A stretch of DNA of 34,142 nt, from the NCBI GenBank assembly GCA_034429745.1, contig DAOUFY010000018.1, positions 1-34,142 of the forward strand, read 5' to 3'. Shown here one piece after another: positions 1 to 7,413 of this stretch; position 1 is the stretch's first letter, and each line of letters begins with the position of its first letter. A program made the position numbers and the translations under genes. Under the pieces are notes generated by a model. That model saw only the letters and a list, made by a program, of their open reading frames with translations. It was not told where the DNA came from and made no database searches. Source of the DNA: JBAXBF01 sp034429745. Lineage in GTDB: Bacteria; Chloroflexota; Anaerolineae; Anaerolineales; DRKV01.

Positions 1-759
1 TTCTCCCGCTATCGCCGCTCGCTTGATAAGAACAGCAAAGTCTATATAAAAGCTGTTGTAAAAATCCCCAATGGGGTAAAGTATTACGCCAATGAATTGG
101 ATTATCTTGCGCTTGTCTTGAAATATTTGCGAAACGAGCACAAGGTAGATATTTCTAAAATCAACAACCAGGTAAAGTTCCTCATTGCCCGCGATATTGC
201 CGAGAATGCCCATCGCTTCACCTGTGTAAAATTTTTACGTTTCGTATGGGCTCTCTTCGGGCCAACGCATGATCATGATAATGAGTATGGTTTATTTCCA
301 GAAATTTATCAAGCACCGATTGTGAATGCTGCAGAGCTCTCATACCAAATTGTTGGCGGTGGCGGAAAAAGTATCTTCGCTGAAGAAAACAAATCCATTA
401 TTAAACTTTCACCCATAAAGAACGCCTATATTATTGCCGACAACCCTGAAAACCGTCCTGAATTGTTTGATGGCAAAATTGTTGTTTTCTTTCGCAAGGA
501 ACGCGTTGAAACTGAGCCAGGACACGTGGGTGTAGGCAAATTGATCGCTGAATATTCACCAAACGGCGAGTTTAAACGTTTTGTCATCACCTCTCTCGAA
601 GCAGATGGTTATACCGGACAAGTACATTATAACTACCGCGAAGACTTAGATGAGTTTAGGAAAAGGTTCTATAACTCAATGGGCTACTCCCCCGCGGAAG
701 AAAACAGTGAAGGATTGGTTACCCGGCGAATGATTGGTTGGATATTTAATCGTCAATAA
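1..759 (+). CDS. Hypothetical protein, 5' end outside window
   Basis: The reading frame is open from the first base of the window, so this is the last 252 residues of a longer gene. A TTG at 97 could serve as a start, but nothing resembling a ribosome binding site precedes it and the frame continues upstream without a stop. I do not recognise the family. The visible part is soluble-looking and mixed alpha/beta, with a Gly run (VGGGGKS) near residue 120. The segment around FFRKERVETEPGHVGVGKL suggests a beta-rich fold. It has no signal peptide or membrane helix in the visible part. The stop lies 43 bases before the next gene on the same strand. No function is proposed. Confidence 0.7.
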   Translation, partial: FSRYRRSLDKNSKVYIKAVVKIPNGVKYYANELDYLALVLKYLRNEHKVDISKINNQVKFLIARDIAENAHRFTCVKFLRFVWALFGPTHDHDNEYGLFPEIYQAPIVNAAELSYQIVGGGGKSIFAEENKSIIKLSPIKNAYIIADNPENRPELFDGKIVVFFRKERVETEPGHVGVGKLIAEYSPNGEFKRFVITSLEADGYTGQVHYNYREDLDEFRKRFYNSMGYSPAEENSEGLVTRRMIGWIFNRQ

Positions 760-802
760 ATTCAATTAGTATTCTAGTTTTTTCAACAAAAGGAGAACAG
801 GT

Positions 803-1057
803 ATGTCAGCAGAACAACTCATTATCACTCTTTTCATTGGTCTTATAGCAGGCTGGTTAGCAGGTAAAGTGGTGCGCGGCAAAGGCTTTGGCTTAGTGGG
901 TGATATGATCATCGGAGTAGTCGGTGCTTTGTTAGGCAACTTTCTTTTCGGACTTTTCCGTATCTCTCTCGGAGGAGGAATTGCCGCTTCTCTCATCGCT
1001 GCATTCGTTGGTGCTGTAATTCTTGTTTGGATTCTCCGTATGCTTAAAAAGAGGTAA
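803..1057 (+). CDS. GlsB/YeaQ/YmgE family small membrane protein
   Basis: An 84-residue, very hydrophobic, glycine-rich protein with three predicted membrane helices (about residues 5-22, 30-50 and 58-78) and a basic C-terminal tail (LKKR). The GLIAGWLAGKVVRGKG opening followed by GDMIIGVVGALLGNFLF is the hallmark of the transglycosylase-associated (YeaQ/YmgE/GlsB) family. These are stress-linked inner membrane proteins of unsettled biochemical role. The size is typical. The ATG at 803 is preceded by AGGAG at 791-795 with good spacing. A weak promoter-like pair (TTGGTT at 734-739, TAAATT at 757-762, 17 nt apart) lies in the end of the previous gene and could serve it. Confidence 0.88.
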   Translation: MSAEQLIITLFIGLIAGWLAGKVVRGKGFGLVGDMIIGVVGALLGNFLFGLFRISLGGGIAASLIAAFVGAVILVWILRMLKKR

Positions 1058-1072
1058 CCTCTTGCTTTTATT
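1049..1072 (+). terminator. Small candidate intrinsic terminator
   Basis: AAGAGG and CCTCTT form a 6-bp stem whose three-base loop is the TAA stop codon of the YeaQ-like gene, followed by GCTTTTATT. The stem is short and the T tract is interrupted, so it may be only partly effective. Confidence 0.4.
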
Positions 1073-1095
1073 AAAGTCAAATAAGTTGGAATGTG

Positions 1096-2403
1096 ATGGA
1101 AAAAGATTTACCTCCTTATGATTCTCGAGAGCATCTGCGGTTAAAAGAACAACTCAACAATCTGCTTCAGCAAGCTGAACAAATTCGCCTTGAAATGTCT
1201 CTCAATCAATCGCTTGCACCAAAACAGATTGCTGCTTTTGATGAGCTCCTAAAGGAACTGAATAGCTTCTATCAAGAATTCATAGATCAAGACCAGAAGC
1301 AGCAATACCTGCAAGCGCTAACCGAAGTTGGGCGCACAGTCAACTCTTCTTTAGAGTTAGATCATGTTTTACAAGCTGTTATGGAGTATATCATCCAACT
1401 TACAGGAGCAGAGCGCAGCTTTCTTATGCTAAAGGATGAACATGGCAAGCTCTACGTCCGTATCGGTAAAAAATGGGAACGCGATGCTGTTACCGAATCA
1501 GATTACTATATTAGCCGCACAATAGCCCAACGCGTGGTTTCCGAAGGACGTCCTATTCTCACAAATAATGCTCAAGAGGATCCGCGCTTCAACAGCTCAG
1601 AAAGCATTGCTAATTACCATTTGCGTTCTATACTCTGCGTACCTTTGAATGTAAAGCAAAAAAACATCGGCGTTATTTATGCTGATAATCGCATTCAAAG
1701 CGGTGCTTTCAGCGAAAGAGATGAGGCATTACTGAGTTCTCTAGCCGACCAAGCCGCTATTGCCATTGAAAACGCTACCCTATTCGAAAAAGTGCAGCGT
1801 AATGCTCAAGAAATTTCCGAAGCTTACGATGCCACCATTCAAGGTTGGGCGCGGGCGCTGGAATTTCGCGATTATGAAACTCAAGGGCATTGTCAACGAG
1901 TTACTGAACTCACCTTGCAGCTCGCTATAGCTTCGAAGGTTCCTGAAGAAGAACTGATACATATCAAACGTGGTGCGATACTGCATGATGTAGGTAAAAT
2001 GGGCATATCCGATCACATTCTGCTTAAGCCTGGTCCATTGACTGAAGAAGAGTGGAAAATCATCCGGCTGCACCCGGAATACGGTTATGAATTTTTAAAA
2101 CAAATTCCCTTTTTAAAGCAAGCTCTGCCTATCGTGCGTTATCATCATGAACACTGGGATGGTACAGGATACCCCAAAGGACTAAAAGGTGAGCAAATTC
2201 CTTTCCCGGCTCGCATCTTTAGCATTGCAGATGTGTGGGATGCTTTAGTGCACGCTCGACCTTACAAAAGACCATGGAGCAAAGATGAAGCGTTGTTTTA
2301 CATTGAATCTCAAGCTGGCGAACTTTTTGACCCTCAGGTTGTTCAAACATTCCTAGACTTAATCCAAAGGAAAACTATTGATTATCCTTTACCTAGTGAT
2401 TAA
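1096..2403 (+). CDS. GAF domain HD-GYP phosphodiesterase
   Basis: A 435-residue signalling protein. An N-terminal helical region (residues 10-70, probably coiled coil) leads to a GAF domain (about 84-225, containing SERDEALLSSLADQAAIAIENA, a typical GAF end) and then an HD-GYP domain (about 240-420). The metal-binding HD pair is in LHDVGKMGI (H297, D298), and the diagnostic stretch HHEHWDGTGYP spans 350-360. Intact HD and GYP motifs predict active hydrolysis of cyclic di-GMP in the cytoplasm; the GAF ligand is unknown. There is no signal peptide or membrane segment. GTG at 1093 is an alternative start; ATG 1096 is chosen for spacing to a weak GGA upstream. It is followed 20 bases later by miaB, so the two may be co-transcribed. 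Confidence 0.9.
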   Translation: MEKDLPPYDSREHLRLKEQLNNLLQQAEQIRLEMSLNQSLAPKQIAAFDELLKELNSFYQEFIDQDQKQQYLQALTEVGRTVNSSLELDHVLQAVMEYIIQLTGAERSFLMLKDEHGKLYVRIGKKWERDAVTESDYYISRTIAQRVVSEGRPILTNNAQEDPRFNSSESIANYHLRSILCVPLNVKQKNIGVIYADNRIQSGAFSERDEALLSSLADQAAIAIENATLFEKVQRNAQEISEAYDATIQGWARALEFRDYETQGHCQRVTELTLQLAIASKVPEEELIHIKRGAILHDVGKMGISDHILLKPGPLTEEEWKIIRLHPEYGYEFLKQIPFLKQALPIVRYHHEHWDGTGYPKGLKGEQIPFPARIFSIADVWDALVHARPYKRPWSKDEALFYIESQAGELFDPQVVQTFLDLIQRKTIDYPLPSD

Positions 2404-2423
2404 GGATTACTTAGCTTATTTCT

Positions 2424-3749
2424 ATGGAAAACGAGATCAAAAAGTACTATATTTGGAATATGGGATGTCAGATGAACGCCGCAGACACCCGGCGGATAGC
2501 TTCCAAACTCGAGGCTTTGGGGTACCTTCCTGCCGAGTACGAGCATGAAGCAGATTTGATTGTACTCAATACCTGTGTCGTTCGGCAAAGCGCAGAAGAC
2601 AAAGCAAGCGGTCATATTAATAGCCTAAAACCCTTAAAAAAGAAAAACCCTCAACTTGTTATCAATGTGATGGGCTGCTTAGTGGGCTATAAAGAACCAC
2701 AGGCGTTAAAAGAACGTTTTCCTTTCGTTGATGTTTTTTCGCCCCCTTCCGATATTAGTCCGTTGCTTGCTTATCTCCTCAATGGCAATTATCAGTCTCT
2801 GCAAGGACAATGGACAGAAGAGGGGGAATACCGTTTGCCCCTGCAGCAAGCAGGCAAAGTCGTTACTGCCCAAGTACCCATTGTGTATGGCTGCTCACAC
2901 GCCTGCACATTCTGCATCATTCCCTATCGGCGCGGCGCTGAACGCAGCCGTCCCCCTCAAGAGATATTTGCTGAAGTCCAAGCACTTGCTGATCAAGGTG
3001 TAAAAGAAATCACACTATTAGGTCAAATTGTTGACCGCTACGGAAAAGACCTCAAAGACGGGAGCAGCTTGGCTAGTCTATTGCGTCAACTCCACACCAT
3101 ACCCGGCATTGAACGCATTCGCTTCCTTACCTCTCACCCAAATTGGATGACTGAAGAGCTCATTCATACCGTAGCCGACCTGCCCAAAGTTATGCCTCAT
3201 TTCGAAGTGCCTATTCAATCCGGGGACGACGAAGTGTTACAGAGGATGAAGCGCGCATATACCGCAGCAGATTACCGGCGGCTCATCCATAAAATCCGCA
3301 GTGTTATACCTGGAGCGTCCATAGCGAATGATATTATTGTTGGCTTTCCTGGTGAAACCGAAAAACAGTTTGAAAACACACGCGCCCTTGTAGAAGAACT
3401 TCGTGTGGATGTTATTCATCTTGCTTGCTATTCACCTCGACCAGGCACAGTTGCTGCCCGTTACTATACCGATGATGTACAGCCGGCAGAAAAGCAGCGC
3501 CGCTTTAGAATTATTGAAACGTTGCAGGAACGAATTGCATCGGAAATCAACCAAACCTACCTTGGCACCCAACAATTCATTCTCTTTGAGGCAAAAGTCA
3601 AAGGACGCTGGATGGGCCGCACGCCGACAAACAAAATTGTTTTTGTTCAGTCTGAAAATGATTTATTAGGCAAGATTCTTCCGGTAACTATCACTAAGAC
3701 TAGTGCATGGTCAATGCAAGGAAAGTTGGATGCAGAGTCAAATGGATAA
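2424..3749 (+). CDS. miaB: tRNA-2-methylthio-N6-dimethylallyladenosine synthase
   Basis: A radical SAM methylthiotransferase of 441 residues, the normal MiaB length. The N-terminal UPF0004 domain carries its cluster cysteines at C15 (MGCQMN), C51 (NTCVVRQSAEDKA) and C85 (VMGCLVGY). The radical SAM triad CxxxCxxC is C157, C161 and C164 in YGCSHACTFCIIPYRRG. RFLTSHP and VPIQSGDDEVLQRMKRAY are conserved MiaB landmarks, and a TRAM domain fills the last 65 residues. It adds a methylthio group to i6A37 of tRNAs. The sequence after LLGQ reads IVDRYG where many MiaB proteins have NVNAYG, a lineage variant. MtaB or RimO are less likely given the NTCVVRQSAEDKA motif. No clear ribosome binding site is visible, so translation may depend on the upstream gene. 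Confidence 0.93.
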   Translation: MENEIKKYYIWNMGCQMNAADTRRIASKLEALGYLPAEYEHEADLIVLNTCVVRQSAEDKASGHINSLKPLKKKNPQLVINVMGCLVGYKEPQALKERFPFVDVFSPPSDISPLLAYLLNGNYQSLQGQWTEEGEYRLPLQQAGKVVTAQVPIVYGCSHACTFCIIPYRRGAERSRPPQEIFAEVQALADQGVKEITLLGQIVDRYGKDLKDGSSLASLLRQLHTIPGIERIRFLTSHPNWMTEELIHTVADLPKVMPHFEVPIQSGDDEVLQRMKRAYTAADYRRLIHKIRSVIPGASIANDIIVGFPGETEKQFENTRALVEELRVDVIHLACYSPRPGTVAARYYTDDVQPAEKQRRFRIIETLQERIASEINQTYLGTQQFILFEAKVKGRWMGRTPTNKIVFVQSENDLLGKILPVTITKTSAWSMQGKLDAESNG

Positions 3750-4137
3750 TCATCCTTCTCCCCCCCAAGTAAAAGAAGTAGCACCTGCAGCTTTAGTGCT
3801 CGCCCTCATTGGATGGGTCGGCTTGTATTGGCTGACCGATTCTACATTGCCAACCCTCATTCCGCGCTGGCTGTTTTTCTTTTGTTTTGTCCTAGCAATA
3901 TGTGGAACAAGCTTACCTTTTGTAGCTTACTTCCATCGCCGTTTTCCAAGTCAGCCGCCAGCGAGTCTCCACACCGTCGTTCGCCAATCCTTATGGATCA
4001 GCGTTTATCTTACTGCTCTGCTTTGGATGCAAATCGCCCGCATATTAACTTCTACGATAATCATAATGGTCGGTATTGGTATCATTGCCATTGAATGGCT
4101 ATTAAGGTTGCGCGAACGCAGTCAATGGAAACCTTAG
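3730..4137 (+). CDS. Small integral membrane protein, unknown function
   Basis: About 135 residues with four predicted membrane helices: AALVLALIGWVGLYWL, WLFFFCFVLAICGTSLPF, SLWISVYLTALLWMQIA and TSTIIIMVGIGIIAIEWLL. The tail is short and basic. The start is chosen at ATG 3730 because AAGGAAAG lies just before it; GTG 3703 and ATG 3742 are also possible in the same frame. Any of these starts lies inside miaB, giving an overlap of at least 8 bases in another frame, so translation is probably coupled to miaB. The M24 peptidase gene follows 16 bases later. I cannot assign a family. The coding call rests on the membrane-protein pattern and tight packing. Confidence 0.75.
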   Translation: MQSQMDNHPSPPQVKEVAPAALVLALIGWVGLYWLTDSTLPTLIPRWLFFFCFVLAICGTSLPFVAYFHRRFPSQPPASLHTVVRQSLWISVYLTALLWMQIARILTSTIIIMVGIGIIAIEWLLRLRERSQWKP

Positions 4138-4153
4138 TAAAACAGGAGAACGA

Positions 4154-5398
4154 ATGAAAACCGATTTAGATCGCCTCATGGATGAGAAAGAAGTTGTTGC
4201 CATGATTATTTTTGGAAAAAGCCGCTATAACCCAAATATGGCGTACCTTGTTCAAGGGGCAACTCTTTCCTATGCAATGTTGATCAAAGCAATAAAGCGA
4301 GAGCCCATTCTTTTTCACCATACCATGGAACGCGGAGAAGCGAGCCAAAGTGGTCTTAAAACCAAAGATTTATCAGACTACGATTGGTCAGCTTGTCTTC
4401 AAGCAGCCAACGGATCTCAACCAAAAGCCCAAGCACACTTATTAGCTCAAATTCTTACTGAGTTAGGTATAACCAAAGGTAAAGTGCTCATTAGCGGAAC
4501 AGAAGACATCGGCAAGTATTATATAATCCTCAACACCTTAAACACTATACTTCCTCAACTAACACTTCTCGGTGAAGAAGAGAGCACGAACGCTTTGCTG
4601 CAAAAGGCACGGCTTACCAAAGATGCAAACGAAATACAGCATATCCGCCATATTGGGCAAATCACTACTGCCATTGTTGGAGAAATTGTGAATTTCCTCA
4701 CCTCTCATAAAGTGAAACATGGGATATTGATTCAACCCAACTATGAACCTTTAACCATTGGGGAAGTGAAGAAAAAAATTCGCATTCTGGCTGCTGAATT
4801 AGGAGCCGAGTTTCCTGAAGGCTTCATTCTATCCACCGGCTATGATACTGCTATACCGCACAACAGTGGACGAAACAATGATGTTATTGCCGTTGGCGTT
4901 CCCCTCTTGCTGGATATTTTTCCATGTGATATGAACAGCGGCTATTTCTATGATTTTACCCGCACATGGTGCCTTGGTTACGCGCCGGATGAAGTCTATG
5001 CCCTATATGAAGATGTGCGGCAGGTTTACCAAGAAATCAAAGGTGTAATCAGCAATACAAAAAATCTAAGCTGCCGCGAGATTCAAATCCAAACTTGTGA
5101 GCTCTTTGAGCTACGCAATCATCCTACTATTCTTTCCGATAGAAGAACTACCCAAGGGTTTGTACACGGGTTAGGGCATGGTGTTGGTTTAAATATTCAC
5201 GAAGCCCCCACCATTAGTCTTTTAGCAGCCGAGCATGAGCGCATACTTCCGCGCACGGTGTTCACCATTGAACCCGGCCTTTACTACCCACCAAAAAAAA
5301 TAGGCATTCGGCTTGAAGACACCTACTGGATTCAGCCCGACGGAAAGCTGGAACAGATATGTGATTATCCTGACGATCTGGTATTGCCCATGAGCTGA
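4154..5398 (+). CDS. M24 family metallopeptidase (Xaa-Pro peptidase-like)
   Basis: A 414-residue protein with the two-domain creatinase/prolidase build: an N-terminal domain to about residue 160 and a C-terminal pita-bread domain. All five metal ligands of the M24 family are visible: D254 (LLLDIFP), D267 (YDFTRTW), H342 (HGLGHGVGLNIHEAP), E373 (FTIEPGLYY) and E388 (IRLEDTY). An active two-metal aminopeptidase or prolidase acting on Xaa-Pro bonds is therefore expected in the cytoplasm. Substrate choice cannot be read from sequence. ATG 4154 is preceded by AGGAG with proper spacing. It is the last gene of the + strand group and is followed by an intrinsic terminator. Confidence 0.88.
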   Translation: MKTDLDRLMDEKEVVAMIIFGKSRYNPNMAYLVQGATLSYAMLIKAIKREPILFHHTMERGEASQSGLKTKDLSDYDWSACLQAANGSQPKAQAHLLAQILTELGITKGKVLISGTEDIGKYYIILNTLNTILPQLTLLGEEESTNALLQKARLTKDANEIQHIRHIGQITTAIVGEIVNFLTSHKVKHGILIQPNYEPLTIGEVKKKIRILAAELGAEFPEGFILSTGYDTAIPHNSGRNNDVIAVGVPLLLDIFPCDMNSGYFYDFTRTWCLGYAPDEVYALYEDVRQVYQEIKGVISNTKNLSCREIQIQTCELFELRNHPTILSDRRTTQGFVHGLGHGVGLNIHEAPTISLLAAEHERILPRTVFTIEPGLYYPPKKIGIRLEDTYWIQPDGKLEQICDYPDDLVLPMS

Positions 5399-5443
5399 TC
5401 CCACTGATCGCGAGCATCTCCACTGCCAAAAGAGCTGAAGAAT

Positions 5444-5473
5444 CAGCGATTAGACGTTGCTGCTTATTTTTTT
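5444..5473 (+). terminator. Intrinsic terminator after M24 peptidase
   Basis: CAGCGAT and GTTGCTG make a 7-bp stem (two G-U pairs) around the loop TAGAC, followed by CTTA and seven T residues. It ends + strand transcription and overlaps the last codons of the convergent gene. Confidence 0.6.
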
Positions 5474-6171
5474 GTTATGCTTAATTCAATCGCATCCTGC
5501 ACGGCTTTAGCTTTAGGCAATGATAAAGGAGTGCTCTTCCCCGCCTTTTTAATCGTCTCTTTCAGCTTTCTCAAGGGTATTGTCGGATATGGTGCATCAT
5601 CGGCGTCAATTACCGCTTGCTCATTGGTAAAAACCAGCACAGCTTGCACTTCGTCCAACAATTCTTCATCCACCTTGTCTTTCAAAAAACGCTTTAAAGC
5701 ATCCAATTCACCTTGTATTTGCCATTCGATTCTTCCTAACCCTTCTTGGGCAAAGAGCTTCATATAAGCAAGAAACAAACCGCCTCCTTTCTGCTTCCAA
5801 CGACCATCCTCATAGGTAATGATACCGCGTTGATAAAACGGAAAAATTACCCAGATGCCGCAAGGACCAACAAGCAGGTGGGAGGCAGGCGTGTAATAGT
5901 GATAAAGTGCATAATTTTGATCAAACCCCTTCAACTCGCGGGTGATTAATTCATACATTCTTGGTCTTCTACCCCAACGGTTGCCAAAGTAAACCCCTAT
6001 TTGGGCTAATGCAAAACCTGCAATTAATGCCACCCAAACCCAAATAATATTTTCTGGTGCTGTAAAGCTTATATAGGCGCCAACCGCTAATATAAGCAAC
6101 CCTCCTAAACCTGCATAGCGCGCAATACGCGCATTTCTCTCGATGAATGCTTCGTTTGTAATTACTTTCAT
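5464..6171 (-). CDS. Membrane protein with possible NERD-like domain
   Basis: A 235-residue protein. Two membrane helices lie near the N-terminus (about 20-37 and 41-61: GLGGLLILAVGAYISF and IIWVWVALIAGFALAQIGVYF), followed by a cytoplasmic domain. The stretch LLVGPCGIWVIFPFYQRG resembles the beta-hairpin that opens nuclease-related (NERD) domains, and the later part (VDEELLDEVQAVLVFTNEQA) fits the following helix and strand. The catalytic acidic and Lys residues of a restriction-endonuclease-like fold are not obvious, so a degenerate or unrelated domain is possible. AGGAAGAGG stands directly before ATG 6171. plsX is 34 bases upstream on the same strand, so co-transcription is likely. Confidence 0.78.
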   Translation of the reverse strand: MKVITNEAFIERNARIARYAGLGGLLILAVGAYISFTAPENIIWVWVALIAGFALAQIGVYFGNRWGRRPRMYELITRELKGFDQNYALYHYYTPASHLLVGPCGIWVIFPFYQRGIITYEDGRWKQKGGGLFLAYMKLFAQEGLGRIEWQIQGELDALKRFLKDKVDEELLDEVQAVLVFTNEQAVIDADDAPYPTIPLRKLKETIKKAGKSTPLSLPKAKAVQDAIELSITKK

Positions 6172-6205
6172 ACCTCTTCCTTTACTACTGTATTACTGGC
6201 GAACT

Positions 6206-7234
6206 TTATTCTTCCGCGGAAGCTAATTGCTTTTGGATTGCCGTACGCATAGCCTCAAGCAACCCTGAATTAACCGCATTGACTGCAACCCCTACTCCAT
6301 TTACCAATGCCCGGCTATCCGAACGTCCATGGCCAACAAAGACTAATCCGTTAACACCTAAAAGTGGAGCTGCCCCTATCTCCGCTGGGTCAAGCAGCTT
6401 CTTTAACGCGTCAAAAGCCGGTTTTGCCAGCAGAGCTCCCAGTTTCGTCTGCCAGCTGCTTAGTAACTCTTGCTTTAGTAGATCTACCATCAGCTTGGCA
6501 ACTGCTTCACTGCTCTTCAGCAAGATGTTGCCGCTAAACCCATCCGTAACAACCACATCTGCTGCACCGCCAAACAACTCTTTGCCCTCCACATTGCCAA
6601 TAAAGTTCAATCCGCTTTTTTCCAGTAAGGGATAAGTTTGTTTGACCAGCTCGTTTCCTTTGCCGGCTTCTTCACCGTTTGAAAGCAGACCAACGCGTGG
6701 GTTTTCAATATTGAGGATCTTTTGGGCATATAAGTATCCGAGTACTGCAAATTGAACTAAAAATTCCGGCTTGCACTCCGCATTCGCCCCAATATCCAGC
6801 ACAACCGCTTTCTTCCCTCCTGCAACGGGAAAGAGAGCAGTAAGTGCCGGGCGTCGTACACCGCGAATACGTCCAAGACGATAAAGGGCGGTTGCCATCG
6901 CCCCACCTGTATTGCCTGCAGTTACAAAAGCTTGAGCTTCATTTTGTCGCAGCAAATCCATACCTACTGCCATTGAATGCTTTGCCTCACCGCGTATATT
7001 TTCTGTCGGTTTGTCAGTCATCTCCAGCACTTCTGGTGCATGGACAATGCGCACCGAAGCACGCTCAGCACCTTTCGTATTTTTATATACTTGCTCCAAG
7101 CGCGGTTTAAGCAGCTCCTCCTTGCCTACTAGAACAATTTCTACATTAAAGCGCAAAGACGCTTGGACTGCAGCTTCTACTTCCGGGTCGGGATGCTGAT
7201 CGCTCCCCATTCCATCCAAAACAATTTTTATCAT
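6206..7234 (-). CDS. plsX: Phosphate acyltransferase PlsX
   Basis: A 342-residue protein of typical PlsX length. Landmarks are VLDGMGSDQHPDPEV at the N-terminus (family form: DAMGGD), FVTAGNTGGAMATAL, RPALTALFP, VLDIGANAECKPEFL, LLSNGEEAGKGNEL and VVVTDGFSGNILLKSSE. The enzyme converts acyl-ACP to acyl-phosphate, feeding PlsY in phosphatidic acid synthesis, as a peripheral membrane protein. The usual neighbours rpmF, fabH, fabD and acpP are absent. Only the membrane protein gene downstream shares its strand. GGAGG precedes ATG 7234 with ideal spacing. Confidence 0.94.
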   Translation of the reverse strand: MIKIVLDGMGSDQHPDPEVEAAVQASLRFNVEIVLVGKEELLKPRLEQVYKNTKGAERASVRIVHAPEVLEMTDKPTENIRGEAKHSMAVGMDLLRQNEAQAFVTAGNTGGAMATALYRLGRIRGVRRPALTALFPVAGGKKAVVLDIGANAECKPEFLVQFAVLGYLYAQKILNIENPRVGLLSNGEEAGKGNELVKQTYPLLEKSGLNFIGNVEGKELFGGAADVVVTDGFSGNILLKSSEAVAKLMVDLLKQELLSSWQTKLGALLAKPAFDALKKLLDPAEIGAAPLLGVNGLVFVGHGRSDSRALVNGVGVAVNAVNSGLLEAMRTAIQKQLASAEE

Positions 7235-7367
7235 AATTCCTCCAAATATCCCCTATGATAAGAATAATGGCATGTTTCTACTCAAAATTTTCTTCGATAG
7301 ATAAGATTTCTTACGCTATTCACGCTTACATGATTGATTAATCAGATAAATACCAAACCGTCGCATT

Positions 7368-7373
7368 ATTATA
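7368..7373 (-). promoter_or_regulatory. Candidate -10 box for plsX
   Basis: Read on the minus strand this is a perfect TATAAT, about 130 bases before the plsX start, but no good -35 hexamer stands 16-18 bases upstream. A 10-bp palindrome TGATTAATCA at 7335-7344 lies in the intended leader and may be chance in AT-rich DNA. Confidence 0.35.
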
Positions 7374-7394
7374 TCTTATTTTGAAGCGAGTTTG

Positions 7395-7403
7395 TGCTAT
7401 AAT
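7395..7403 (+). promoter_or_regulatory. Extended -10 promoter of the large lipoprotein gene
   Basis: TGC followed by a perfect TATAAT (7398-7403) forms an extended -10 element. No -35 match is seen. Transcription would begin at about 7410-7411, three or four bases before the ATG at 7414, predicting a nearly leaderless mRNA. Confidence 0.55.
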
Positions 7404-7413
7404 CTGCCTTATC

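Noticed and set aside
766..1080. Minus-strand ORF covering the YeaQ-like gene
   Set aside because: It is the antisense of a recognised family member, has many basic and Pro residues from reverse-complement bias, and lacks a ribosome site.
7335..7344. TGATTAATCA palindrome as a lipid-gene operator before plsX
   Set aside because: It does not match the FapR site and such a 10-mer is expected by chance in AT-rich DNA.
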